DNA of 62,937 nucleotides from DAOPZJ01 sp964587625 (GCA_964587625.1 CAZPLU010000012.1:1-62937); one strand, 5' to 3'. Shown: positions 43,841-52,071, counted from the first letter of the stretch. A program made the numbers and translations. Notes: generated by a model not told the origin, from the letters alone.

Positions 43841-44866
43841 TTGCGCAGAACGGGTAGATTTTCTCTGATTTTCGACCACGCGCCGAGAATTGAATCCACG
43901 GGTACCATCGTGGGCAAAAACGAGGCGGAAGGTCCGCTCGGGGAGTGGTTCGACATCAGGAGCGAGGACTCTTTTTTCACACAAAAGACCTGGGAGCAGG
44001 CCGAGGCGGTCATGCAGCAGACGGCTTTGCGCCGCGCGCTCGAAAAAGGCGATCTGGAATCCGCCGCGCTGGATATGGTCTTCAGCGGCGATTTGGAAAA
44101 CCAGTGCATCGCCTCAAGTTTCGGCATCAAGAGTTTCTCGATCCCGTTTGTGGGGCTGTTCGGCGCCTGCTCGACGATGGCCCAGTCGCTGGCGCTGGCG
44201 GGTCTGTTTGTGGAGTGCGGCGCGGCGGGGCGGTCGGCTGCCGTGACCTCGTCGCATTTTTGCACGGCCGAGCGTCAGTTTCGTTTTCCGCTCGAATACG
44301 GCGGGCAGAGACCGCCCACCTCTCAGTGGACCGTCACCGCCTCGGGCGCCGCGATCGTCGTTTCGGACGAGTTATGCAAAAACCGGAAGGCTCCGGTGCT
44401 CAAAGCGGCCCGTTTCGGTGTCATCACCGAACTCGGCGTCAAGGACATCGCCAATATGGGCGCCGCAATGGCGCCTGCGGCGGCCGAAGCGGTCTCGGGC
44501 TTTTTGACCGACACCAATCAGACGGCCGATGATTTCGATATGATTTTGACGGGCGATCTCGGTGATCTCGGCCTCACCCTCACCCGGCGACTGTTGGATG
44601 ACGCGGGCTTTCACACCGGGGAAAAGATCCGGGACTGCGGCTGCATGATCTTCGACAAAAACGATCAAAAATTCGGCTGCGGCGGCTCCGGCTGCGGCTG
44701 TTCGGCGGCGGTGCTGAATTCCATGATCTACGCAAAACTCTGCAGCGGTGAATTGAAAAACATCTTGTTCGTCGGGACGGGCGCATTGATGAGCCCGGTC
44801 AGCGTATTTCAGGGCGAGGTCATCCCGGCGGTCGCGCACGCCGTGCAGCTGTCCGCAAAGCCCTAA
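43841..44866 (+). CDS. spoVAD: Stage V sporulation protein AD
   Basis: SpoVAD binds dipicolinic acid and is part of the SpoVA channel that loads it into the forespore and releases it at germination. The thiolase-like fold protein has EAEGPLGEWFDIRSEDSFF, the AFS-type FVGLFGACSTMAQSLALAGL, TSSHFCTAERQFRFPLEYGG and DCGCMIFDKNDQKFGCGGSG. Start: TTG at 43841 after AAAAGGGGTG, giving 341 residues, close to the usual 338. The frame is open far upstream but overlaps the divergent gene and is not credible. spoVAE follows; spoVAC is not adjacent. Confidence 0.94.
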   Translation: MRRTGRFSLIFDHAPRIESTGTIVGKNEAEGPLGEWFDIRSEDSFFTQKTWEQAEAVMQQTALRRALEKGDLESAALDMVFSGDLENQCIASSFGIKSFSIPFVGLFGACSTMAQSLALAGLFVECGAAGRSAAVTSSHFCTAERQFRFPLEYGGQRPPTSQWTVTASGAAIVVSDELCKNRKAPVLKAARFGVITELGVKDIANMGAAMAPAAAEAVSGFLTDTNQTADDFDMILTGDLGDLGLTLTRRLLDDAGFHTGEKIRDCGCMIFDKNDQKFGCGGSGCGCSAAVLNSMIYAKLCSGELKNILFVGTGALMSPVSVFQGEVIPAVAHAVQLSAKP

Positions 44867-44887
44867 CATTTTGAAAGGACAAATCCC

Positions 44888-45247
44888 ATGATCGTCAAAT
44901 ATTTGATCGTCTTCGCCGTCGGCGGCGCAATCTGTTTGATTTGCCAAATCCTCATCGACAAGACCAAGATCACACCGGCGCGGATTTTGGTTTCGCTGGT
45001 CGGCATCGGGGTGCTGCTGTCGGCGCTCAATTGGTCCAAGCCGGTCGTCGAGGCGGTCGGCGCGGGCATCAAGACGCCGATCATCGGTTTCGGCATCGCG
45101 CTTGCCGACGGCGTCAAACAGGATCTGGCCGAACACGGTGCGCTCGGCATCCTGTCGGGCGGGCTGACGGCGACGGCTTCGGGTGTCTCGGCGGTCGTCG
45201 TCTTCGCGTTTTTGGCGGCGGTGCTGTCAAAACCCCGCGAAAAATAG
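44888..45247 (+). CDS. spoVAE: Stage V sporulation protein AE (SpoVAEb type)
   Basis: This is a membrane subunit of the SpoVA dipicolinate channel. The 119-residue protein has about four hydrophobic segments and the family blocks GGAICLICQILIDKTKITPA, RILVSLVGIGVLL and SGGLTATASGVSAVVVFAFL. It starts 21 bases after spoVAD with a GAAAGGAC site, so the two are co-transcribed. I did not identify a convincing sigma-G promoter upstream of spoVAD. Confidence 0.93.
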   Translation: MIVKYLIVFAVGGAICLICQILIDKTKITPARILVSLVGIGVLLSALNWSKPVVEAVGAGIKTPIIGFGIALADGVKQDLAEHGALGILSGGLTATASGVSAVVVFAFLAAVLSKPREK

Positions 45248-45377
45248 AACTTTTCACCGCCTCGAATATCTTCGGTCCGTCCGGCAAAAATAGGGTTGTC
45301 GCTTGCGGCTCATGGCAAATAAAACGGCGGTAATCCATTTGATAAAAATATCCGACCGCAAAAGTTGGGGAGAATAT

Positions 45378-45632
45378 ATGGTAAAGGGCGTCAACAAACA
45401 AGTCATTGAGGTCATCGATACCGGGAGCCGCTATTTCGAGCGGGCGATTTTGATTGTCAATCCGAAAAATATCGCCGACCAAACCCGCATTTATGACGAG
45501 GCGGCGCGTATCTTTTCCAAAAAGGAAGCGCTGCCCGCGCCCAAAAAAACCGTTTTCCCGGCCATCTGCAAGATGGCGGGATTCACGGCGCTCGGCGCGG
45601 CCGTCACGGGTATTCTTTTAAAAGTGCTGTAA
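45378..45632 (+). CDS. Small conserved-looking membrane-anchored protein
   Basis: I cannot name this 84-residue protein. It begins MVKGVNKQVIEVIDTGSRYF, continues ERAILIVNPKNI and a charged helix, and ends in a C-terminal hydrophobic segment (ICKMAGFTALGAAVTGILL) that could be a tail anchor. I recall similar short proteins in other Oscillospirales but cannot check it. The ATG at 45378 follows GGGGAG by 7 bases and is preferred over the longer frame from 45303 or 45312. Its position after spoVAD-spoVAE suggests, without proving, a sporulation link. Confidence 0.6.
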   Translation: MVKGVNKQVIEVIDTGSRYFERAILIVNPKNIADQTRIYDEAARIFSKKEALPAPKKTVFPAICKMAGFTALGAAVTGILLKVL

Positions 45633-45674
45633 TCAACGAACGGAATCATCCGCCGCAAACTTGACTATAAAAGG

Positions 45675-45908
45675 GGCGCCTTCCCGTACCGGACGAGAAG
45701 GCGTGGGCGTGAAGACAAAGGTCTTCCGGTGCGCAGACATTCGTCTTCGCGCTTCATAGGGGGTATCCGATACCCCCTATGTGGACCCCCGGTTTCGCGT
45801 CCGTTGGCGCGGTTAAGGTTTCCCGCACATGTCGCCGGAAAAACAATTGATATTGCCCTGCGGGGATTTTTTCGGTTCGGCGCCTTCCCGTACCGGACGA
45901 GAAGGCGT
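45675..45908. repeat. Palindrome between two 30-bp direct repeats
   Basis: A 30-bp sequence starting GGCGCCTTCCCGTACCGGAC occurs identically at 45675-45704 and 45879-45908. Each copy contains CGCCTTC...GAAGGCG. Between them is the perfect palindrome ATAGGGGGTATC-C-GATACCCCCTAT (45756-45780). The unit looks like a small non-coding mobile or structural element. Confidence 0.75.
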
Positions 45909-45942
45909 TTCAACGCTTTTTTCCGTGTGAAATCGTGAGGTG

Positions 45943-46167
45943 TTATTGTGAAGTCGCGGGGCTCGCCGGACTCATCGGGCTCGCCGGACTCATCGGACTC
46001 GCGGGGCTCATCGGACTCGCGGGGCTCATCGGGCTTGTCATCGGACTGGTGATCCTGCTGCTGATCATCGAACTCGCCCGGCTTGAAGCCAAACTCGAGC
46101 CATTCGCGCAAGCCGATATTGCCGCACATATCGCCGCGACAACCGCAATATACAGAAGTTTTTTCAT
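45943..46167 (-). CDS. Possible short lipoprotein with PMSPAS repeats
   Basis: The minus-strand frame begins MKKLLYIAVVAAICAAISAC, a good lipoprotein signal: basic start, hydrophobic stretch and lipobox ISAC with Cys at position 20. The mature part is Ser-rich and then consists of four six-residue repeats (PMSPAS) encoded by 18-bp units, and it stops at 74 residues. The ribosome-binding site is weak. In the alternative minus-strand frame the same units encode an acidic Asp/Glu/Pro/Ser repeat. A real gene with an unstable or frameshifted tail and a chance frame are both possible. Confidence 0.4.
   Translation of the reverse strand: MKKLLYIAVVAAICAAISACANGSSLASSRASSMISSRITSPMTSPMSPASPMSPASPMSPASPMSPASPATSQ
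45962..46033. repeat. Four 18-bp tandem repeats
   Basis: CTCGCCGGACTCATCGGG and variants are repeated four times (45962, 45980, 45998, 46016). The 18-bp period keeps every reading frame open and gives GLAGLI on the plus strand and PMSPAS on the minus strand. Confidence 0.9.
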
Positions 46168-46267
46168 AGTTTGTTATCCCTGTTCCTTTTCTTTTCGATC
46201 GATTGGCGCGAGGGTTCGCGTCCCGAATATTTTTTGTCGAACAAACCCGAAATATTTGTGTTAAAAC

Positions 46268-46296
46268 TTTACATGGAAACTTCGAGCGGGTATAAT
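46268..46296 (+). promoter_or_regulatory. Promoter of the sialidase-like gene
   Basis: TTTACA (46268-46273) and TATAAT (46291-46296) are 17 bp apart, 23 bp before the start codon. Confidence 0.75.
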
Positions 46297-46319
46297 CACC
46301 TTTGAAAGGAGATGGTTTT

Positions 46320-47426
46320 TTGAAAAATAAAATCGAAAACGGATTTGTGATGCCCGCAAGAGATACGGTTTTCGGCTATCACGGCTGGCCGAGTGTCTGC
46401 CGGGGGGCGAAAGGGGATCTGATTGCGGTTTGCTCGGGTCTCCGGCTCGCGCATGTCTGCCCGTTCGGCAAGGTAATTTTGTGCCGCAGTTACGACGAGG
46501 GCAAGACCTGGACCCGCCCGCAGATCATCCTCGATACGCCGCTCGACGACCGTGACGCCGGCATAGCGGTCTTTAACGGCGATAAACTGATGGTGACCTC
46601 GTTCAACCACTATATCGGCGTTCAAAAGGGCTTCCCGTGTGATACGCCCCACGCCGAGGCGATGAAAAACGCCTATTTTTCCGAGAACCGAATCACTGAC
46701 GGTCTGGAAAAGCGCTATTACGGCTCGACCTATGTGGTCAGCGACGACGACGGCGTCACCTGGGGCGAGGTCAAACACGCGCCGGTCACCGCGCCGCACG
46801 GCCCCTGCGCGCTCAAAAACGGCGGCTTGCTGTATATGGGCAACCCCAAGCGCTACGACGAAAAAAAACAGCTCGCTCCGGACGAAAACACGCTTGAAAT
46901 CTGGTACAGCCCCGACGCCGAAAATTGGGAAAAATACGCCGTGATTGAAAATGCGCAAAAGGGCTTGTACTTTTGTGAACCCCATGTCACCGAGCTGCCC
47001 GACGGCACGCTGCTCGGCACGATCCGCGTGCAGGGCGAACTGAAAAACGGCAATTACAGCGACCGTGTTTTCTGCGTCTATCAAACCGAATCCGCAGACG
47101 GCGGCAAAACGTGGACAAAACCTCATAAAATCGTCGACTTCGGCTCTCCGCCCCATGTGCTGGCGCATTCGTCGGGCAAATTGATTTTGACCTACGGATA
47201 TCGCCGCGAACCGTTCGGCGAGCGCGCGAAAATTTCGGCCGACCACGGCAAGACCTGGGGCGGGGAATTGATTTTGCGCGGCGACGCCCCGGATCACGAC
47301 CTCGGTTATCCGGCCTCCGTCGAGCTCAAAGACGGCCGCATATTCACGCTCTATTATCAAAAGCGGGATAAAAACACCCCGCCCGAGATCATGTACACCG
47401 TATGGAAACCGGAGAATGGAAATTAG
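46320..47426 (+). CDS. Sialidase/BNR-repeat family protein
   Basis: The 368-residue protein is a probable six-bladed propeller with three clear Asp-box motifs: SYDEGKTW at about 57-64, SADGGKTW in the middle and SADHGKTW near the end. It resembles exo-alpha-sialidases, but no signal peptide is visible, so it would act in the cytoplasm, and the Arg triad cannot be verified by eye. The TTG at 46320 after AAAGGAGATGG is the likely start. The last codons (ENGN, TAG) are read from an interspersed GGAAATTAG repeat. Confidence 0.78.
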   Translation: MKNKIENGFVMPARDTVFGYHGWPSVCRGAKGDLIAVCSGLRLAHVCPFGKVILCRSYDEGKTWTRPQIILDTPLDDRDAGIAVFNGDKLMVTSFNHYIGVQKGFPCDTPHAEAMKNAYFSENRITDGLEKRYYGSTYVVSDDDGVTWGEVKHAPVTAPHGPCALKNGGLLYMGNPKRYDEKKQLAPDENTLEIWYSPDAENWEKYAVIENAQKGLYFCEPHVTELPDGTLLGTIRVQGELKNGNYSDRVFCVYQTESADGGKTWTKPHKIVDFGSPPHVLAHSSGKLILTYGYRREPFGERAKISADHGKTWGGELILRGDAPDHDLGYPASVELKDGRIFTLYYQKRDKNTPPEIMYTVWKPENGN

Positions 47427-47592
47427 CACGGAAAAGTCTTGACCTTACATCCGTGATGATGGGGGCATGGAAAATGGGAATTGGAAATCAGTAGGGAAAG
47501 GTCTTGACCTTTCCGTGCGGGCGTCATTCGCCCGCGCAAAACATCCGTTTTTCCCCTTTTCTCTTCTTTTTTTCTGTTTTCACTTTAATCGA

Positions 47593-47628
47593 AAACCCCC
47601 GCCGCCCGAATTCGGGCGACGGGGGTTT
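47593..47628 (-). terminator. Terminator of lgt
   Basis: AAACCCCCG-C-CGCCCGAA pairs with TTCGGGCG-A-CGGGGGTTT: a long stem with one mismatch and almost no loop, 14 bases after the lgt stop codon. Confidence 0.8.
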
Positions 47629-47641
47629 GAACGATTCATTA

Positions 47642-48571
47642 TCAATGATCTTTCTTCTCGTCCGGTTTTTCGGTCTCGTCGGGCTTGGAAACCGGCGCTT
47701 CCCCGGTCCCGGACTCCGTCTTTTCCCCATTTACGGACGCGCTGTCTGCTGTGGTCGGTGCGGTCGCCGTTTTTTGTGCCGCTTCCTTTTTCATCTTCCG
47801 GGTCGGTTTCATCAAAAGCTTATCGATAAACCCATAGATTTGCTTCTCAAAAACCAGCAGCAAAATGCCGAGCGCAAACAAAAAAGCCCCCATAAACTGC
47901 GCGGTGGACAGCGCGCCGACATGACCGCGGGCCTCGTCCTGGCGGAAAAATTCCAAGATAAACCGGACGACCGAATACATCAGCAGATACAGCGCAAGCC
48001 CGATCGGCCTCTTCTTGTTTTTCAGCACGAGCAGCAAAACCCCGAAAATGATGAAATTGAAACCCGATTCGACCAGCTGCACGGGGATTTTCACGGCGGA
48101 AATCTCACAAACGGTGCCGTAGCAGCAGCCCGCAAAATAGCAGCCGATGCGCCCGAAGGCCTGTCCCAACGGGATTGCGGGTATCACGACATTGACAAAA
48201 TCGGAGAGCTTGTTCCGTTCTTTATGCAGATACCAGGCGACCGCGAGCGCGCCGCCGATCAAGCCGCCGTAAAAAACCATTCCGCTCAAAATATAATTTT
48301 TAAAAAACGCCGAAACGGTGGTCGTTGTGCCGATGCCGCCGATCGCCTCTGTCATCTGATCAAATACCGTGATCCAGTACAGCGCCTTTGCCGCAAGGAC
48401 CCCGCCCGCCAGCGCCCAGACGGACAAATAAAAGATATCTGTCTTGATCCCGGCGTTTTTGGCGCGGATTTTCACCGTGAAAAAAGCGGCGAAAAACCCG
48501 ACCAACACCATCAGACCGTAGGTCTGGATGTGCAGTCCGAACAGGTTGATTTCCGGATACATAAAAGTCAC
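47642..48571 (-). CDS. lgt: Prolipoprotein diacylglyceryl transferase
   Basis: Lgt transfers diacylglycerol from phosphatidylglycerol to the lipobox Cys of prolipoproteins. The 309-residue polytopic protein has INLFGLHIQTYGLMVLVGFF at the N-terminus, SGMVFYGGLIGGALAVAWYL with the conserved His-containing loop nearby, the signature FGRIGCYFAGCCYG and SVVRFILEFFR. The Cys-containing signature is a common variant of GRIGNF. A charged Thr/Glu/Lys/Pro-rich tail of about 50 residues extends beyond the normal end. Its promoter lies inside the 3' end of the neighbouring phosphoesterase gene. Confidence 0.94.
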   Translation of the reverse strand: MTFMYPEINLFGLHIQTYGLMVLVGFFAAFFTVKIRAKNAGIKTDIFYLSVWALAGGVLAAKALYWITVFDQMTEAIGGIGTTTTVSAFFKNYILSGMVFYGGLIGGALAVAWYLHKERNKLSDFVNVVIPAIPLGQAFGRIGCYFAGCCYGTVCEISAVKIPVQLVESGFNFIIFGVLLLVLKNKKRPIGLALYLLMYSVVRFILEFFRQDEARGHVGALSTAQFMGAFLFALGILLLVFEKQIYGFIDKLLMKPTRKMKKEAAQKTATAPTTADSASVNGEKTESGTGEAPVSKPDETEKPDEKKDH

Positions 48572-48596
48572 CCTTTCAATGCCGTTTTCGTTTTGA

Positions 48597-48625
48597 TTGT
48601 ATCACAAAACCGATCGCGTTTCAAC
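48597..48625 (-). promoter_or_regulatory. Promoter of lgt
   Basis: On the minus strand TTGAAA (48620-48625) and TACAAT (48597-48602) are 17 bp apart, about 25 bp before the lgt start. Confidence 0.65.
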
Positions 48626-49307
48626 GCACAAGTTCGGGCACAAACTTCAAATAGTCCGCCGAAACAAGACGGAATTCGATGCCCTCCCGCAGTCCCGTCA
48701 CGGCCTTTTTATGGCTCTGGGCATGCAGGTGTCCGTAATAACACCGCTTGACGCCGTATCGGATCAACACATCCATGATCTCATCGCAGCGGTATTCGCC
48801 GTAGAGCGGGGGATAATGCAAAAACACCACGGGTTCAAGTCCCGTTTTCTTTGCCGCTTCGATCGACATCCGCAGCCGCCCGACTTCGCGGTTCAAGACC
48901 TTTTTGTCGGCGCTGTCGACGAGGTCATAAAACCACCCGCGCGTTCCGCAGACCGCGATGTTTTCGGCCGCCGCCGCATTGTTGTGGATAATTTTCAAAG
49001 TCGAAAAACCGTTTTCGGCAAAAAACTCATTCATCTTTTTGACGGTGTTCCACCAGTAGTCGTGATTGCCCTTCAGGATGAATTTCGTGCCTGGCAGCGC
49101 ATGGATAAAGGCGAAATCCGCTTTCGCCTGCGCGAGATCCATCGCCCAGCTGATGTCGCCCGGCAGCACGACAAAATCACCGTCTTGAACCAATCTCCGC
49201 CACGCGATCTCAAGCCGCCGGGTATAATCGTCCCAACCGCCGAAGATATTCATCGGTTTATCGACAGAAAATGAGAGATGCAAATCCGAGATTGCAAAAA
49301 CGTCCAT
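48621..49307 (-). CDS. Calcineurin-like metallophosphoesterase
   Basis: The 228-residue protein has the metallophosphoesterase metal motifs in order: FAISDLHLS (D-x-H), VLPGDISWAMD (G-D), LKGNHDYWW (GNHD/E), VFLHYPPLY and YGHLHAQSH (GHxH). It should hydrolyse a phosphomonoester or diester, but the substrate is unknown. The closest resemblance is to small predicted phosphohydrolases of Firmicutes. It is the gene upstream of lgt on the same strand. Confidence 0.92.
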   Translation of the reverse strand: MDVFAISDLHLSFSVDKPMNIFGGWDDYTRRLEIAWRRLVQDGDFVVLPGDISWAMDLAQAKADFAFIHALPGTKFILKGNHDYWWNTVKKMNEFFAENGFSTLKIIHNNAAAAENIAVCGTRGWFYDLVDSADKKVLNREVGRLRMSIEAAKKTGLEPVVFLHYPPLYGEYRCDEIMDVLIRYGVKRCYYGHLHAQSHKKAVTGLREGIEFRLVSADYLKFVPELVR

Positions 49308-49438
49308 GAAACCTCCGAAAAAGTGTCTGTGATCGTAATTTTAACACACATAAACCGGCGCGTCAAATGGCACAATAACCGCGTACTGTTATGCGCCGGC
49401 AACGGCGTGAGCAACTAAAAACCGAAAGGATGCTCCTT

Positions 49439-49624
49439 ATGGAAAACACGAAAAAACCCTCGACACCGGGCACGGATAAAATCGAATGCGGCGTACACAA
49501 CTGCATTTATCACAGCGGCAGGACGGTGTGTAATGCCCATACCATCAAGGTCGGCCCGTTCGGCGGCGCCATGCGCTGCGATCAGACCTCCTGTGACACT
49601 TTTAAGGCAAGAGACGGAGAATAA
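49439..49624 (+). CDS. DUF1540 protein
   Basis: The 61-residue protein contains the DUF1540 Cys pattern IECGVHNCIYHSGRTVCNAH followed by CDQTSCDTF, probably a small metal-binding domain. DUF1540 proteins are frequent in spore-formers, and some are found in spores, but their role is unknown. The ATG at 49439 follows AAAGGA by 8 bases. A strong terminator lies 5 bases after the stop, so the gene is monocistronic. Confidence 0.88.
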   Translation: MENTKKPSTPGTDKIECGVHNCIYHSGRTVCNAHTIKVGPFGGAMRCDQTSCDTFKARDGE

Positions 49625-49628
49625 TTTC

Positions 49629-49669
49629 AAAAGCGCCCCGTGTGCAAACGATGCATACGGGGCGCTTTT
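49629..49669 (+). terminator. Terminator after the DUF1540 gene
   Basis: AAAAGCGCCCCGT (49629-49641) and ACGGGGCGCTTTT (49657-49669) form a perfect 13-bp stem with a 15-base loop. Confidence 0.88.
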
Positions 49670-49728
49670 GGGAACCTGCGGACGGGAGGTCCGAAGTGAG
49701 GGGGCGGAGGGGCGTTTTATCCCTTACT

Positions 49729-50808
49729 TCATGCCGCATTGATGCGCAGACCGCCGCTGATGGTGTCGATTTCGAAATCGGCAGAACCGTCGCCGCTGAG
49801 GTATTTATGCCCGCTCATCTTAACGCCGAACTCGCTGTTTATGCTGCCCGAGACGGTGTTGTATTCAAGCGTAAAGCCGCTGTCCGAGGGTAGTGTCAGC
49901 GAAACGCCGCCCGAGACGGTATCGATTTTTAAATCGGCGGGGCAGCTTTCCAGCCGCAGTGAAACCGAACCCGACAAGGTGTCCACACGCACCGAGTGCG
50001 TCGCAACGGCGCCGTTTGTAAACACTTCACCCGAGACCGTATTGGCGGTAAACGCGCCGACATGGCCCGCAAAAGACATCGCGCCGGACGTGGTGTCCGC
50101 CCTTGTCTCCTGCGCCGTTCCCGTGCTGTTGACGCGCACCATGCCCGACACCGTGTTGACGTTCATGCGGACGTAACTGCCGTCAAAGCGCACCTCGCCG
50201 GAAGTCGTGTTGGCGTCCACCGTCCGCGCCGTGATCCCGGACGCGTCAATCCGCCCCGAGACGCTGTCGCAGTCCAGCTCGCCCACGGTCAGACCCGAAA
50301 CGGTCAGATCGGCCGACGTCGCGGAAAAGTTCAGCTTGTTCAGCGCCTGCGCGAGCGCCGCCGGGATTTTGACATCGAGGGTCTTCATCGGCAGATCGTT
50401 GGGCGCGCCGATCGGGCAGTATTGGATAAACAGCACGCCGTTTTCAACGCCGTAACGCAGAGCGGTATCCTGCGTCAGCGTCTCGGAGGAGGTCTCGGTA
50501 AAGACCACTTCCGCGCCGTCGTAGACCGAGATCGTCGCGCTGCCCGCAATCCATTTGATATCGAAGTCGGTAATCGCAACCCCTGTGTCGACGGAATACG
50601 ACCCGTCCTGATCATAGGCGTTGTGAAAGGTCTTGTAGCCCGAGAAACTGTGGGTTGCGACGTTGATTTTCCAGGGGAAACTCCACGTTTTTCCGTTTAA
50701 AAGATCGCCGACGCGCGCTCCGAACGCCGTGGCAAGACCGAATGTCATCACGCCCACTAAAAGGAGCGCGCCCGCGACAATCAGGGTAATTTTCAATGCT
50801 TTGTTCAT
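49729..50808 (-). CDS. DUF4097 beta-strand-repeat protein
   Basis: The 359-residue protein has one N-terminal membrane helix (LIVAGALLLVGVMTFGLATA) and then a long right-handed beta-repeat region. The repeats recur around T-V-S-G: DTVSGGVSLTLPSDSGF, NTVSGEVFTNGAV, DTLSGSVSLRLES. This is DUF4097, a putative extracytoplasmic adhesin-like or structural domain. It is the last gene of the PadR-DUF1700-DUF4097 operon, a common Firmicute arrangement thought to respond to envelope stress. Confidence 0.9.
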   Translation of the reverse strand: MNKALKITLIVAGALLLVGVMTFGLATAFGARVGDLLNGKTWSFPWKINVATHSFSGYKTFHNAYDQDGSYSVDTGVAITDFDIKWIAGSATISVYDGAEVVFTETSSETLTQDTALRYGVENGVLFIQYCPIGAPNDLPMKTLDVKIPAALAQALNKLNFSATSADLTVSGLTVGELDCDSVSGRIDASGITARTVDANTTSGEVRFDGSYVRMNVNTVSGMVRVNSTGTAQETRADTTSGAMSFAGHVGAFTANTVSGEVFTNGAVATHSVRVDTLSGSVSLRLESCPADLKIDTVSGGVSLTLPSDSGFTLEYNTVSGSINSEFGVKMSGHKYLSGDGSADFEIDTISGGLRINAA

Positions 50809-50868
50809 ACTGTGAACCCGCCTTTCAAGTTTACATGTCTTTTATGGTGTTGATGTGTTGAACCGCTA

Positions 50869-51459
50869 TTATTTTCTTTTGATAAACAGCGATTTGATGC
50901 CTCCGGCGATCGCCGCCGTGAGTTTTGCCAATCCCTTCGCCGCGTAAACAGCGCCGAGGAACGCGAAAATCGATAATCCCGCCAGCGCCGCTCCCGATCC
51001 GAGCAGCAAAATCGCCCCCGCCGGGGTGGCGATCAAGCTCCAGACGCCGCCGATGATCAGCGCCAAACCGCTCACTCCGATGGCGAAGACCACCGTGAAC
51101 AGCACCGCGACCACCGTCCAGATCACGACATATACCGCCAGCGTCACGGCGATGAGCGCCATCAAAAGCGGAAACCACAGCGGGAAACCCAACACCAGCA
51201 AAATGATGTTCAGCGCCGTCCAACCGCCCTTGGGCTTGACTCTGGATTTGACCAGGGTCTGCAGCGGCTGATCCCTCAAGATCTCCTCTGCGATTTTCGG
51301 GATATCGCCGAGTTTTGCGGTCGCCGCGGCCTCATCCATGCCGTCCTCGGTCATGTCGTCAATCAGTTCCGCGTAAAAAGCGAGCCGTTTCCCGAGCTCA
51401 TCCGGCGGCAGCTGTGACAGGCGGTTTTTCAAGTCGTCCAAAAATTCATGTTTTGTCAA
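50869..51459 (-). CDS. DUF1700 membrane protein
   Basis: The 196-residue protein starts with the conserved soluble segment MTKHEFLDDLKNRLSQLPPD, continues with YAELIDDMTEDGMDEAAATA and KLGDIPKIAEEIL, and then has about four membrane helices. This is the DUF1700 pattern. Such proteins sit between a PadR repressor and a DUF4097 protein and may be their membrane-embedded partner. The biochemical role is unknown. Confidence 0.92.
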   Translation of the reverse strand: MTKHEFLDDLKNRLSQLPPDELGKRLAFYAELIDDMTEDGMDEAAATAKLGDIPKIAEEILRDQPLQTLVKSRVKPKGGWTALNIILLVLGFPLWFPLLMALIAVTLAVYVVIWTVVAVLFTVVFAIGVSGLALIIGGVWSLIATPAGAILLLGSGAALAGLSIFAFLGAVYAAKGLAKLTAAIAGGIKSLFIKRK

Positions 51460-51494
51460 TCAGACCATTCCCTTCTTGATATGGGGTGAAGATT

Positions 51495-51839
51495 TCATGA
51501 TTCCGGTTGGGACTCATTTTCCAAACCCGTTATTCCCTCTTCGATATACTTCACCATCGCTTCGATTTCCGGCCAGTCCTTGATAAAGTCCTCTATCGCG
51601 GCGTGTCCCGGTTCGGTGATCCGATAAAATTTACGCAGTCGCCCGTTGTGTTCAACGGAATAAACCGTGAGGTTCCCGGCGGCTTCAAGCCGGCGCAGGA
51701 TGGGGTAGAGCGTTGATTCGGTGAGTTCGATAAAGCCGGAAAGGTCCTTGATGATCTTATACCCATAGGAGTCGGCGCGGGAGACGGCGGACAGCACACA
51801 GGTTTCCAAGATGCCTCGTTTGAGTTGCGGGTCAAGCAC
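51495..51839 (-). CDS. PadR family transcriptional regulator
   Basis: The 114-residue winged-helix protein has the PadR features LKRGILETCVLSAVSRADSY, GYKIIKDLSGFIELTESTLY, PILRRLEAAGNLTVYSVEHN and GRLRKFYRITEPG. The start is a GTG at 51839, seven bases after AAAGGGGG; an ATG nearby is out of frame. It probably represses its own operon: an inverted repeat TACTAT/ATAGTA overlaps the -10 region of its promoter. Confidence 0.93.
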   Translation of the reverse strand: MLDPQLKRGILETCVLSAVSRADSYGYKIIKDLSGFIELTESTLYPILRRLEAAGNLTVYSVEHNGRLRKFYRITEPGHAAIEDFIKDWPEIEAMVKYIEEGITGLENESQPES

Positions 51840-51861
51840 ATCAATACCCCCTTTCGCGTTA

Positions 51862-51891
51862 TACTATACACCGCATAGTACTATCTGTCAA
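51862..51891 (-). promoter_or_regulatory. Promoter and PadR-type operator
   Basis: On the minus strand perfect TTGACA (51886-51891) and TATAGT (51863-51868) are 17 bp apart. TACTAT (51862-51867) and ATAGTA (51875-51880) form an inverted repeat with 7-bp spacing that overlaps the -10 and the spacer. Confidence 0.7.
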
Positions 51892-52071
51892 GAGGTATTT
51901 CAAAAAATTTTTCAAAAATATTTTCATTCCATGAATCGCATATAAAAAAACGAAAGAACGCTATACACGTCCGAATCAATTCAAAGGTTCGAAACACTGA
52001 AAAGTATTTTATGGCTATAACCCTAAAATATTTTGTTTTCGATATGTTTGACGGTTTTATTACGCATCACT

